In this document: in pieces, positions 34,881 through 43,788 of the stretch | How positions within the stretch are numbered: the stretch's first letter is position 1 | How the letters are laid out: each line of letters begins with the position of its first letter | Assembly: GCF_016827675.1 (NCBI RefSeq) | Contig: NZ_JAERJA010000010.1 | Span: 1 to 64,000 of the forward strand | Reading direction: 5' to 3' | Length of the DNA: 64,000 nt | Source of the DNA: Nocardioides limicola | Lineage (GTDB): Bacteria > Actinomycetota > Actinomycetes > Propionibacteriales > Nocardioidaceae | Program-made: the position numbers and the translations under genes | The notes under the pieces: generated by a model | The model's database searches: none | The model's input: the letters and a program-made list of their open reading frames with translations, nothing else | Told to the model about the DNA's origin: nothing

Positions 34881-35402
34881 ATGACCGAGCTGCAGGCCAC
34901 CCTGAAGACCAACCGGGGTGACATCACGATCAACCTGTTCCCCAACCACGCGCCCAAGACCGTCGAGAACTTCGTCGGCCTCGCCGAGGGGACCAAGGAG
35001 TACGTCGACCCGCAGAGCGGTCAGAGCTCCACCGGCAAGTTCTACGACGGGCTCGGCTTCCACCGGGTGATCGCGGACTTCATGATCCAGGGCGGCTGCC
35101 CGCTCGGCACCGGCACCGGCGGCCCCGGCTACCAGTTCGGTGACGAGTTCCACCCCGAACTGCAGTTCGACCGCCCCTACCTGCTGGCGATGGCCAACGC
35201 CGGCCCGGGCACCAACGGCTCCCAGTTCTTCATCACCGTGATCCCCACCGGGTGGCTGAACAACAAGCACACCATCTTCGGTGAGGTCGCCGACCAGGCC
35301 GGGCGCGACGTCGTCGACGCGATCGCCGCCACCGCCACCGGCCGCGGCGACGTCCCGGTCGACCCGGTCGTCATCGACTCGGTCGAGGTCACCCGCGGCT
35401 GA
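34881..35402 (+). CDS. Peptidyl-prolyl cis-trans isomerase (cyclophilin)
   Basis: The 173-residue cytoplasmic cyclophilin has NHAPKTVENFVGLAEGTKEY, GLGFHRVIADFMIQGGCPLG, LLAMANAGPGTNGSQFFITV and LNNKHTIFGEV. The active-site Arg (FHRVI) and Gln/Phe residues are present. It catalyses proline isomerisation during folding. ATG 34881 follows AGGAAAGG. The position before the rhomboid and crgA genes is the standard origin-proximal order in this lineage. Confidence 0.95.
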   Translation: MTELQATLKTNRGDITINLFPNHAPKTVENFVGLAEGTKEYVDPQSGQSSTGKFYDGLGFHRVIADFMIQGGCPLGTGTGGPGYQFGDEFHPELQFDRPYLLAMANAGPGTNGSQFFITVIPTGWLNNKHTIFGEVADQAGRDVVDAIAATATGRGDVPVDPVVIDSVEVTRG

Positions 35403-35403
35403 C

Positions 35404-36384
35404 ATGGCCAACGAACCCGCTGCCGGGGTGCCCACCTGCTACCGGCACCCCGGCCGGGAGACCTACATCCGCTGCCAGCGGTGTGACCGGCACATCTGCC
35501 CCGACTGCATGCGTGACGCGGCGGTCGGGTTCCACTGCGTCTCCTGCCTCGCCGAGGGAGCCAAGTCGACCCGGCAGAACCTGACCCCGTTCGGCGGCCG
35601 CAGGTCCGCCGACCCGCGGCTGACCACCTTCGTGCTGATCGGCCTCAACCTGCTCGTCTGGGCGGCGATCACCGCCACCGGCGGCAGCCGCAGCCGACTC
35701 TTCGAGGTCCTCGCCCTCAGCCCCCGCGGCCGGTGCCTGATCGACGACCAGCCCGGGTTCCTGATCCCCGACGCCGCGCCGGCCTCCTGCGTGGCCTCCT
35801 CCGCGCACACCTGGATCGACGGGGTGGCCAGCGGCGCGGTGTGGCAGTTGCTCACCCACGCGTTCAGCCACGTACAGATCTGGCACATCGGCCTCAACAT
35901 GCTGGTGCTTTTCCTGATCGCCCCCCAACTCGAGGCGGTCTTCGGCCGGGCCCGGTTCCTGGCCGTCTACTTCGGGTCGGTGCTGGCCGCCGCGGCCGCG
36001 GTGATGTGGCTGGCGCTTCCCTACGGCGCCACGATCGGCGCCTCCGGAGGGGTGTTCGGACTGCTCGGCGCGATGCTGGTGGTGACCTACAAACTCGGTG
36101 GCGACTACCAGCAGATCCTGATGTGGATCGGCATCAACGTGGTGATCACCATCTGGGGGAGCAGTTTCATCTCCTGGCAGGGCCACCTGGGCGGTCTGAT
36201 CGGTGGCCTGCTGCTGGCCGCCGCGATCGTCTGGGCACCGAAGTCCCGGACCCCAGGTCTCGGCTTCGAGCCGACCGGCGGCTCCACCCGGGTACGCCGG
36301 CGAGCCCTGCTGCAGTGGTCCGGGATCTCCACCGTGGTGGTCGTCTCGGCGCTGCTGATCGTGGCCCGGGCCCTCACCCTCTGA
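35404..36384 (+). CDS. Rhomboid-family intramembrane serine protease
   Basis: The 326-residue protein has an N-terminal B-box-like zinc finger (CYRHPGRETYIRCQRCDRHICPDC) typical of actinobacterial rhomboids, then six or more membrane spans. The catalytic Ser is in GASGGVFGLLGAM near residue 215 and the His in WQGHLGGLIGGLL near 262, with WHIGLNMLVL as the conserved HxxxN helix. It cleaves membrane proteins within the bilayer; its substrate is unknown. It starts two bases after the cyclophilin stop. Confidence 0.92.
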   Translation: MANEPAAGVPTCYRHPGRETYIRCQRCDRHICPDCMRDAAVGFHCVSCLAEGAKSTRQNLTPFGGRRSADPRLTTFVLIGLNLLVWAAITATGGSRSRLFEVLALSPRGRCLIDDQPGFLIPDAAPASCVASSAHTWIDGVASGAVWQLLTHAFSHVQIWHIGLNMLVLFLIAPQLEAVFGRARFLAVYFGSVLAAAAAVMWLALPYGATIGASGGVFGLLGAMLVVTYKLGGDYQQILMWIGINVVITIWGSSFISWQGHLGGLIGGLLLAAAIVWAPKSRTPGLGFEPTGGSTRVRRRALLQWSGISTVVVVSALLIVARALTL

Positions 36385-36444
36385 GCTGGCTCGTCCGCTG
36401 AGCCCCGGCCGCCTGCCCCCGACCGGTGCGGGCGGGGGTTCATG

Positions 36445-36517
36445 CACAGCTGTGGACAAAGGTGTGGAGAACTACACCGGTGTAGTTACCCACAGGGATT
36501 TCCCCAGCTGTGGGAAA
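36445..36517. promoter_or_regulatory. Cluster of palindromes and DnaA-box-like words in a convergent gap
   Basis: The 136-bp gap between the 3' ends of the rhomboid and crgA genes holds TGTGGACAA (36451-36459, a DnaA-box-like word on the minus strand), the perfect 18-bp palindrome AACTACACCGGTGTAGTT (36470-36487), TTACCCACA (36486-36494) and TTTCCC...GGGAAA around CAGCTG (36499-36517). No gene starts here, so these are not ordinary promoter operators. Confidence 0.5.
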
Positions 36518-36520
36518 CCC

Positions 36521-36961
36521 TCACTCCCACTTCGTGGCGTAGGTGAAGCCGACCGCCATCCAGCCGATGCCGAAGACCAGGTTCCAGTTGCCCAGGTCGT
36601 TGAAGACCGGGATCGAGGACAGGTCGTTGGAGAACACGTAGAACACGCAGATCCAGAGCAGGCCGAACAGGAAGCAGAACAGCATCCCGACCACCACGCC
36701 GCGGCCGCGACCCAACGGCGTACTCGGGTGTGCGGCGACGACCAGACCGAGCATCAGCAGGCCCAACCCGATCACGTAGTTCCAGCCCTGCAGCTCCGAG
36801 ATCTGCGTCGGGAACGCGGACGGGTCGTTCCGGGCGGCCGTGTAGTACCAGGCCACCCAGGCGATGCCCAGCACCTTGAGCACGATCGCCAGCACGAACC
36901 GGGCCGAGAAGAGCTTCCCGTCGATGTTGGCACTGCCCAAGTTGGTCTTGTCCTTCGCCAC
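36521..36961 (-). CDS. crgA: Cell-division protein CrgA with duplicated domain
   Basis: The 146-residue protein ends like CrgA (NDLGNWNLVFGIGWMAVGF then TYATKWE). Standard CrgA has about 80-95 residues and two membrane helices; this one has four. Residues 20-77 (WYYTAARNDPSAFP...GWNYVIGLGLLMLGL) and 88-143 (FYVFSNDLSSIP...GNWNLVFGIGWMAVGF) align with each other, indicating an internal duplication. CrgA binds FtsZ/FtsI-type divisome proteins at the septum. Its place between the rhomboid and pknB clusters is conserved. Confidence 0.85.
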   Translation of the reverse strand: MAKDKTNLGSANIDGKLFSARFVLAIVLKVLGIAWVAWYYTAARNDPSAFPTQISELQGWNYVIGLGLLMLGLVVAAHPSTPLGRGRGVVVGMLFCFLFGLLWICVFYVFSNDLSSIPVFNDLGNWNLVFGIGWMAVGFTYATKWE

Positions 36962-37024
36962 CGCGCGTTCCTTCTTCCTCGTCCGACTCGTGGTTGGCTA
37001 CCACCGGCGGCTAGCGTAGTCGCC

Positions 37025-37762
37025 GTGACGCAATCAGGTGAACGCCCGCGCCGCTGGAAGGCGGGGACCACGGCAGTGCTCTGCCTGTGCGGCGGCCTGT
37101 TCGCGGTCAGCGCCAGCAACAGCGGCGGCACCGACCTGCGCCCGGGTCGGTACACCGACCTCGCCTCGGTGGTGCGCCAGGAGAGCGCCGACGTGGAGGC
37201 GTTGAACCGACGGGTCGCCGAACTCACCGCCGAGGTCGGCGCCCTCACCGAGGGGCTCGGCGACCGTCAGGTCGGCCGGATCACCGACGAGATCGAGGTG
37301 CTGCGCGACCCCGCCGGCCTGGTGCCCCGCTCCGGGCCCGGCGTGGTGGTCACCCTCTCCGACGCCCCGGCCGAGGTGATCGCCACCTCCGAGCGTGACG
37401 TCAACCTGCTGGTCGTCCACCAGCAGGACATCCAGGCGGTGGTGAACGCGATGTGGTCGGCCGGAGCCGAGGCGGTGACCATCGCCGGGCAACGGATCGT
37501 CAGCACCACCGGGATCAAGTGCGAAGGCAACGCGGTGATGCTGCAGGGCGTCCCGTACGGGCAGCCCTACGTGATCGAGGCGGTCGGCGACCCGGACGCG
37601 ATCCAGGAGTCGCTGGCCGGCAACCGGACCGTGCGCACCTACCGTGCGCAGGCCGAGACCCCCGACATCGCCATCGGCTGGAGTCTCCAGGTCGTCGACG
37701 AGATCGAGGCGCCGGCGTACGAGGGTCTGCTGGACATGCGCTACGCCCAGCCCAAGGCCTGA
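37025..37762 (+). CDS. DUF881 family protein
   Basis: The 245-residue protein has an N-terminal membrane segment (AGTTAVLCLCGGLFAVSAS), a short coiled coil (VEALNRRVAELTAEVGALTEGL) and the DUF881 core with GPGVVVTLSDAP, LLVVHQQDIQAVVNAMWSAG and ETPDIAIGWSL. Function is unknown, but the gene regularly accompanies crgA and division clusters in actinobacteria. GTG 37025 is the first start that leaves room for the divergent crgA promoter. Confidence 0.85.
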   Translation: MTQSGERPRRWKAGTTAVLCLCGGLFAVSASNSGGTDLRPGRYTDLASVVRQESADVEALNRRVAELTAEVGALTEGLGDRQVGRITDEIEVLRDPAGLVPRSGPGVVVTLSDAPAEVIATSERDVNLLVVHQQDIQAVVNAMWSAGAEAVTIAGQRIVSTTGIKCEGNAVMLQGVPYGQPYVIEAVGDPDAIQESLAGNRTVRTYRAQAETPDIAIGWSLQVVDEIEAPAYEGLLDMRYAQPKA

Positions 37763-37780
37763 GGCCTCAGCTCGGCACGC

Positions 37781-39553
37781 TCAGGGGCGGGGCCGGGGCA
37801 GGATGCCCTCCTCCTCGTCCGGGTCGGGTTCGGGCTCCGGCTCCGGTTCGGGCTCCGGTTCGGGCTCCGGCTCCACGTAGTTGGAGACCACGATCGTCAC
37901 CGTGGAGCCCTGCGGCAACGGCTGGCCCGCGGCCGGGCTCTGCTGGATGACGGTGCCCTGGGGTTCGGTGGTGTCGGTGGTGTAGACCACCGTCGGCGAG
38001 AAGCCGCGGTCCCGGATCGCCCGCTCGGCGTCGGCCTCCTGCATGTCCACCACGTCGGGGACCTCCTTGGGTCCGGCCGAGTAGTAGACGGTCACCCGCG
38101 AGTTGTACGGCACCGTGGTGCCGGCGGCCGGGTCGGTCTCCAGCACCCGCCCGGCCGGTTCGTCGGACTCACGCTCCTCCATCCGCACCCGCAGGTCGGC
38201 GTCCTCGAGGATGGCCCGGGCGTCCTGCCGGGTCCGGCCGATCACGTGCGGCACCTCCCGCTCCGGCAGCCCCCCGGAGATCACCAGGTTCACCGCACTG
38301 TCGGGGGCCACGAAGCTGCCGGGCAGAGGGTCCTGGGAGATCACGTCACCCTCGGGGACGGTCTCGGACTCCTCGTAGTCGACGGTGCCGACGACCAGTT
38401 GCGCCCGACCGATCTCGGCGCGGGCGTCGTCCTCGGTCAGCCCGACCAGGGTGGGCACCGACACGTCGTCGGGGACCTGCTCGAAGAAGCGGGGCAGGAA
38501 GAACGCGGCACCGGCCAGCAGCAGCACCACCAGGGCGACCACCGAGACGATCAGGCCGGTCCGGCGCCCCTCCTCCTCGGGCTCCTCGGCGGCCAGTGTG
38601 GTGATCGGCTGCACCGTGGTCATCGCCTCGTCCGGGACCAGCATCCCCGGCACCACGGCGGGCACCGCCGAGCGGACCGCGGTGGCCGCCTCGACCGGGT
38701 GGCCGGCCAGGTAGCGCTCGATGTCGTTGCGCATCGCGGCGGCGCTCTGGTAGCGGTCCTCGACGCGCTTGGCCAGCGCCTTCATCACGATGGCGTCGAT
38801 CTCCGGGGCCAGGTCGGGGTCGCTCTGACTCGGCGGTACGGCGAGCTCGCGGACGTGCTGGTAGGCCACCGACACCGGGGAGTCACCCACGAACGGTGGC
38901 CGGCCGGTGAGCAGTTCATAGAGCAGGCAGCCGGCCGAGTAGACGTCCGAACGCGAGTCCACGGTCTCGCCGCGGGCCTGCTCGGGGGACAGGTACTGGG
39001 CGGTGCCGACCACGGCAGCGGTCTGGGTCATCGACGCGGACGCGTCCGAGATCGCCCGGGCGATGCCGAAGTCCATCACCTTGATGTCGCCGGCGGGGGT
39101 GAGCATCACGTTGCCGGGCTTGATGTCGCGGTGGATGATGCCGGCGCGGTGGCTGTAGTCGAGCGCCGCCAACACCCCCGAACCGATCTCCAGCGCCCGC
39201 TCGGGGAGGATCTTGCGCCCCTCCTTGAGGATGTCGCGCAGCGTCCGGCCCTCGACGTACTCCATCACGATGTAGGGCTGGTTGACGCCGGTGCCGTCGG
39301 TGGCCACCTCCTCGCCGGTGTCATAGACCGCGACGATGGCGGGGTGGTTCAGCGATGCGGCGCTCTGCGCCTCCCGGCGGAACCGGGCCTGGAAGGTCGC
39401 GTCGCTGGCCAGGTCGGTGCGCAGGCGCTTGACCGCCACCTTGCGACCGAGACGGGCGTCGGTGCCCATCCGGACCTCGGCCATCCCGCCGCGGCCCAGG
39501 AGCTCCCCGAGCTCGTACCGCCCACCCACCACTATCGGGTCGTGGCTGCTCAT
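37781..39553 (-). CDS. pknB: Ser/Thr protein kinase with PASTA repeats
   Basis: The 590-residue membrane kinase has a cytoplasmic Hanks kinase domain at about 1-275 (LGRGGMAEVRMG, VAVKRL, HRDIKPGNVML, DFGIARA), one membrane helix near 345-365 and three PASTA repeats from about 370 (VPTLVGLTEDDARAEIGRA and two more), which bind muropeptides or lipid II in homologues. The C-terminus ends in a run of alternating Glu-Pro residues and an acidic tail, not a normal PASTA feature. It should regulate cell-wall growth with PknA and be reversed by PstP. It overlaps the pknA-like gene by four bases and is last in the operon. Confidence 0.93.
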   Translation of the reverse strand: MSSHDPIVVGGRYELGELLGRGGMAEVRMGTDARLGRKVAVKRLRTDLASDATFQARFRREAQSAASLNHPAIVAVYDTGEEVATDGTGVNQPYIVMEYVEGRTLRDILKEGRKILPERALEIGSGVLAALDYSHRAGIIHRDIKPGNVMLTPAGDIKVMDFGIARAISDASASMTQTAAVVGTAQYLSPEQARGETVDSRSDVYSAGCLLYELLTGRPPFVGDSPVSVAYQHVRELAVPPSQSDPDLAPEIDAIVMKALAKRVEDRYQSAAAMRNDIERYLAGHPVEAATAVRSAVPAVVPGMLVPDEAMTTVQPITTLAAEEPEEEGRRTGLIVSVVALVVLLLAGAAFFLPRFFEQVPDDVSVPTLVGLTEDDARAEIGRAQLVVGTVDYEESETVPEGDVISQDPLPGSFVAPDSAVNLVISGGLPEREVPHVIGRTRQDARAILEDADLRVRMEERESDEPAGRVLETDPAAGTTVPYNSRVTVYYSAGPKEVPDVVDMQEADAERAIRDRGFSPTVVYTTDTTEPQGTVIQQSPAAGQPLPQGSTVTIVVSNYVEPEPEPEPEPEPEPEPDPDEEEGILPRPRP

Positions 39554-40959
39554 CCGTTGTCCTCTTCTTCCTCGTCCTCATCAGGGTCTGGCTCAGGTTC
39601 TTCGGGCTCCGGCACCGGACCCCAGTAGGTGACGGTGACCGGGTCGCCGGGGGACAGTTCCCCGGTGGGCGCCACCTCGATCACGGTGCCGGCGACCTGA
39701 TCGCCCGGGTTGTCCCGCTCCTCCGGCCGCGGCTCGAGGCCGAGGTCGCGCAGCGCCTGCTCGACCTCGCCGATCGGGCGGCCGACATAGTCGGCGGCGG
39801 TCACCGTCACCGTGGTCGGCTCGGTCTCCACGGGTTCGGCCGGCTCGACCTCGTCGGTCGGCTCGGCCGGTTCGGTCTGCTCGGGCACCTCCGGAGCGGG
39901 CTCGTCGGCCTGCTCCCAGGGCCGCCAGAGCACCAGCACCAGGAGCAGCAGCGCGACCAGCAGCGCCAGCCATGGCCACGGGCTCGTCCTCCGCCGCGGC
40001 GCCGGCTCGGCCGGCGGCGCCGGGGTGAGCACCGCAGTCTCGGGGGCACCCGTCTCGGGGACACCGGGCACCTGCGTGGTCTGGACCACGGTGGCCGCCT
40101 CAGCCGCCGCCACCGGAGGCACCACCGGGGCAGGGGCCGGCTCTCCGCGCAGCGCCGCGGCCAGCGCGGCGCCGTCTTGGTAGCGGTCCGCCGGGTCCTT
40201 GGCCAGGCACCGCATCGCCACCGCGACCAGGTCAGCCGGCAGGTACGACGGCAACGGCGGTGGCGCGTCCTTGATGTGCGCGAGGGCGGTGGCCACCGCG
40301 CTGTCGCCGCCGAACGGACGACGACCGACCAGGCACTCGTAGAGGACCACGCCGAGCGAGTACACGTCGGACGCGGCGGTCGCCGGCTCGCCCTTGGCCT
40401 GCTCGGGGGAGAGGTACTGCGGCGTGCCCATCACCTGGCCGGTCTGGGTCAGCGGCAGCGACTGCGCGGCCCGGGCGATGCCGAAGTCGGTGATCTTGAG
40501 GGTGCGGTCGGGGCCGATCAGCAGGTTGCCCGGCTTGATGTCACGGTGCACGATCCCGGCGACGTGGGCGGCGCCGACGGCATCGGCCGCCTGCGCCATC
40601 AGCGACCGGACCGCTTGGGGCTCCATGTCCCGGCCGGCCTTGAGCAGGTCCGAGAGGGGCTGCCCGTCGACGAGCTCCATCACGATGTAGGGGCGGGCCA
40701 TGCCCTCGTGCTGCACGGTGCCGGTGTCGTAGACCCGCGCCACCCCAGGATGGGTCAAGGCGGCCGCGTGCTGGGCCTCGGACTCGAAGCGGGAGCGGAA
40801 CACGGCGTCGTCGCTGTACTCGGCCTTCAGCAGTTTGATGGCCACCGGCCGGCCCAGTGCGGTGTCCTCGCCGCGCCAGACCACACCCATGCCGCCGCTG
40901 GCGATCCGGCTGTCGATGCGGTAGCGGTCGGCGACGCCGACGGCGGTCGGCTCAGCCAA
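39550..40959 (-). CDS. pknA: Ser/Thr protein kinase (PknA-like) with one PASTA repeat
   Basis: The 469-residue kinase has RIASGGMGVVWRGEDTALG, VAIKLL, HRDIKPGNLLIG and DFGIARAAQ, a long Ala/Pro-rich linker, a membrane helix near 335 (WPWLALLVALLLLVLVLW) and one PASTA-like repeat (TVTAADYVGRPIGEVEQAL). The tail is again acidic. Homologues phosphorylate division and growth proteins. Both gene ends overlap its neighbours by a few bases (ATGA with pknB, eight bases with pbpA), consistent with one operon from fhaA to pknB. Confidence 0.92.
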   Translation of the reverse strand: MAEPTAVGVADRYRIDSRIASGGMGVVWRGEDTALGRPVAIKLLKAEYSDDAVFRSRFESEAQHAAALTHPGVARVYDTGTVQHEGMARPYIVMELVDGQPLSDLLKAGRDMEPQAVRSLMAQAADAVGAAHVAGIVHRDIKPGNLLIGPDRTLKITDFGIARAAQSLPLTQTGQVMGTPQYLSPEQAKGEPATAASDVYSLGVVLYECLVGRRPFGGDSAVATALAHIKDAPPPLPSYLPADLVAVAMRCLAKDPADRYQDGAALAAALRGEPAPAPVVPPVAAAEAATVVQTTQVPGVPETGAPETAVLTPAPPAEPAPRRRTSPWPWLALLVALLLLVLVLWRPWEQADEPAPEVPEQTEPAEPTDEVEPAEPVETEPTTVTVTAADYVGRPIGEVEQALRDLGLEPRPEERDNPGDQVAGTVIEVAPTGELSPGDPVTVTYWGPVPEPEEPEPDPDEDEEEEDNG

Positions 40960-42421
40960 CGTTGATCACCGCCTCCATGATCGCCCGGGCCACCGGCCCG
41001 GCGAGTCGGCCGCCGGCGATCTCGCTGCGCTGCACACCGGCGTCCTCGATCATCACCGCGACCGCGATCTGCGGATTGTCGGCCGGTGCGAAGGAGACGA
41101 ACCAGGCGATCGGCAACTGACCCTCGCCACGCTGCGCGGTGCCCGTCTTGCCGGCCACCTGGACGCCGGAGATCCGGGCCGGGGTGGCGGTGCCCGAGTC
41201 CACGGTGGCCACCAGCATCGAGGTCAACTCCGCCGCGGTCCGCGGGCTGACCGCCCGGGAGAGCTCCCGCGGCTCGGTCTTGTCCAGGACGTCGAGATCG
41301 GGGGTGCGCACCTCGTCCACCACGTAGGGACGCATCACGATGCCGCTGTTGGCGATCCCGGCCGCCACCATCGCCATCTGCAGCGGGGTCGCGCTGACGC
41401 TGGACTGGCCGATCCCCGACATCGCAGTCTGGGGGGCATCCAGGTCGCTCGGGAACGCCGAGGTCGCCTGCAGGGGCAGGTCCTCGAGCGTGGTGCCGTT
41501 GAAGCCGAAGGCCTCCGCCTGCGCCCGCATCGCGTCGGTGCCCAGCTCGTCGGCCAACGCCAGGAAGGTCACGTTGCAGGAGACCTGCATCGCCCGGGTC
41601 ATGGTGATCTGGTCGCCGCCGCAGTTGCCGCCGTCGTGGTTGCCGACGACCGCGCTGGACTGCGGCAACTGGAAGGTCCGCCCGCCGCGGACCGACGCCT
41701 GGGCGTCGGCGTAGGTGCCGCTCTCCAGCGCCGCGGCCGCGGTCACCAGCTTGAACGTCGAGCCGGGGGGCATCCGGGTCTGGATGGCCCGGTTCAACAG
41801 CGGCTCCGCGGCGTCACCGTCGTACTCCGCCCAGGCCTCGCGGGCGGCGCCGAGGTCGTGTGAGGCGAGCCGGTTCGGGTCGAAGGTGGGGGTGGAGACC
41901 ATGGCCAGGATCCGGCCGGTGGCCGGCTCGATGGCGACGGCTGCGCCCTTGGTGTTGCTGCCGAGCGCCCGGAGCGCGTCGAAGGCGGCGTTCTGGGCGC
42001 GGCGGTTCAGGGTCAGCTGGACGCTGCCGCCCTGCGGGTCGCTGTTGCCGAGCAGGTCGACCAGGCGCGCCACGAAGAGGCGCGGGTCGTTGCCGGAGAG
42101 GATGCTGTTCTGGGAGCGCTCGACACCGGTATGACCGTAGGCGAACGAGAAGTAGCCGGTCGCATGCGCGTACCGCAGCGGCTCGGGATAGGTGCGCAGG
42201 TGCGCGAAGCGGCCGTCGGAAGGCACCGACTCGGCCACCGGGTCGCGGCCCACCAGGATCGCCCCCCGCTCGCGGGCGAAGGCCGCCTCCACGACGCGGC
42301 GGTTCCGGGGGTCGTCGCCGAGACGGTCGGCGGCGACGTACTGCAGATAGGTGGCGTTGATCATCAGCGCCAGGAAGAGCACCAGGCAGCCGATCGCCAT
42401 GGTCCGGATCGGGCGGTTCAC
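40952..42421 (-). CDS. pbpA: Penicillin-binding protein 2-type transpeptidase
   Basis: The 489-residue class B PBP has an N-terminal membrane helix (MAIGCLVLFLALMINATYL), a dimerisation domain, and transpeptidase motifs SxxK in PPGSTFKLV near residue 220, SxN in SCNVTF and KTG in AGKTGTAQRG. It cross-links peptidoglycan during elongation or septation together with the adjacent RodA. The gene order matches the mycobacterial rodA-pbpA-pknA-pknB operon. Confidence 0.93.
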   Translation of the reverse strand: MNRPIRTMAIGCLVLFLALMINATYLQYVAADRLGDDPRNRRVVEAAFARERGAILVGRDPVAESVPSDGRFAHLRTYPEPLRYAHATGYFSFAYGHTGVERSQNSILSGNDPRLFVARLVDLLGNSDPQGGSVQLTLNRRAQNAAFDALRALGSNTKGAAVAIEPATGRILAMVSTPTFDPNRLASHDLGAAREAWAEYDGDAAEPLLNRAIQTRMPPGSTFKLVTAAAALESGTYADAQASVRGGRTFQLPQSSAVVGNHDGGNCGGDQITMTRAMQVSCNVTFLALADELGTDAMRAQAEAFGFNGTTLEDLPLQATSAFPSDLDAPQTAMSGIGQSSVSATPLQMAMVAAGIANSGIVMRPYVVDEVRTPDLDVLDKTEPRELSRAVSPRTAAELTSMLVATVDSGTATPARISGVQVAGKTGTAQRGEGQLPIAWFVSFAPADNPQIAVAVMIEDAGVQRSEIAGGRLAGPVARAIMEAVINVG

Positions 42422-43788
42422 GACAACTTCACCACCTGCGTGTCGTCGTCACTGTCGCCCCAGCCGGGTCCGGACAGGTCCGGGGCCGGCCGACGGGCCT
42501 GGTCGGAGATGCGCAGCAGCAGCGCGATGATCACCCAGTTCGCGACCAGCGACGAGCCGCCGTAGGACAGGAACGGGGTGGTCAGGCCGGTCAGCGGGAT
42601 GAGCCGGGTGACGCCGCCGACGACCACGAACACCTGCAGCGCGAACACCAGGCCGAGGCCGGTGGCCAGCAGCTTCCCGAACCCGTCGCGGCACACCAGC
42701 GCGGTGCGCAGCGCCCGCTCCACGATCAGTCCGTACAGCAGGATCACCGCCATGATCCCGGTGAGTCCGAGCTCCTCGCCGAGGGTGCCGACGATGAAGT
42801 CGCTCTCGGCGTAGGGGATCCGCTCGGGCCGACCGTCGCCGAAGCCGCGCCCGATCAGCCCACCCCAACTCATCCCGAACATCGACTCGGCGATCTGATA
42901 GCCGCGGCCGTCGTAGTTGCCGAGTGGGTCGAGCCAGATCTCGACCCGGGTCCGCACGTGGCCGAAGAGGCGGTACGCCGCCACCGAGCCGACCGCGAAC
43001 ATCGCACCGCCGACGAGCAGCCAGCCAGGCCGTTCGGTGGCGACATAGAGCATCACCAGGAACAGGCCGAAGAGCAGCAAGGAGGCACCCAGGTCGCGCT
43101 GGAAGACCAGCACCCCCATGCTGATGCCCCACATCATCAGGATCGGACCGAGGTCCCGACCGCGCGGCAGGTCGACGAAGAGCAGCCGGCGCCCGGCCAG
43201 CGCGAGCGCGTCCCGGTGCAGCACCAGGTAGCCGGCGAAGGCGACCACCAACAGCACCTTGGCGACCTCACCGGGCTGGAAGCTGAACGGCCCGACATGG
43301 ATCCAGATCCGGGCCCCGTTGATGGTCTTCCCGATCACCGGCAGCATCGGCATCAGCAGCAGCACGATGGCGGCCAGTCCGGACGTGTAGGTGAACCGTT
43401 GCAGCACTCGGTGATCACGCAGCACCAGCAGGGTGCCGAGGAAGAGGGCCACGCCGACGGTCATCCACATCAGCTGCCGGGCGGCGAACTCGCTGTCGCG
43501 GACCAGGTCGAGGCGATAGATCAACGCCAGCCCGAGGCCGTTGATGGCGGCCACCACCGGCAGCAGCACCGGATCGGCGTACGGCGCGGCGAGCCGGACC
43601 ACGATATGGGCGGCGATCAGCAGGCAGGCCAGCCAGCCGCCGTAGGTGAGGATGTCGGTGGGCAGTTCCCCGGTCACCCCGAGTCCGACCGCGGCGTGGC
43701 CACCGACGCCGACGGCCAGGGCGAGCAGCAGCAGGAAGAGTTCCGCGCCCCTGCGGCGGCGGTGGACGAAGACCATCAGTTGGCTCAT
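42418..43788 (-). CDS. rodA: SEDS peptidoglycan polymerase (RodA/FtsW)
   Basis: The 456-residue protein has about twelve membrane spans and SEDS motifs: NGARIWIHVGPFSFQPGEVAK, YAESDFIVGTLGEELGLTG and the C-terminal TGLTTPFLSYGGSSLVANW. It polymerises lipid II glycan strands and partners with the PBP encoded directly downstream. A C-terminal cytoplasmic tail of about 25 residues follows. Four-base overlaps link it to both neighbours. Confidence 0.93.
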   Translation of the reverse strand: MSQLMVFVHRRRRGAELFLLLLALAVGVGGHAAVGLGVTGELPTDILTYGGWLACLLIAAHIVVRLAAPYADPVLLPVVAAINGLGLALIYRLDLVRDSEFAARQLMWMTVGVALFLGTLLVLRDHRVLQRFTYTSGLAAIVLLLMPMLPVIGKTINGARIWIHVGPFSFQPGEVAKVLLVVAFAGYLVLHRDALALAGRRLLFVDLPRGRDLGPILMMWGISMGVLVFQRDLGASLLLFGLFLVMLYVATERPGWLLVGGAMFAVGSVAAYRLFGHVRTRVEIWLDPLGNYDGRGYQIAESMFGMSWGGLIGRGFGDGRPERIPYAESDFIVGTLGEELGLTGIMAVILLYGLIVERALRTALVCRDGFGKLLATGLGLVFALQVFVVVGGVTRLIPLTGLTTPFLSYGGSSLVANWVIIALLLRISDQARRPAPDLSGPGWGDSDDDTQVVKLS

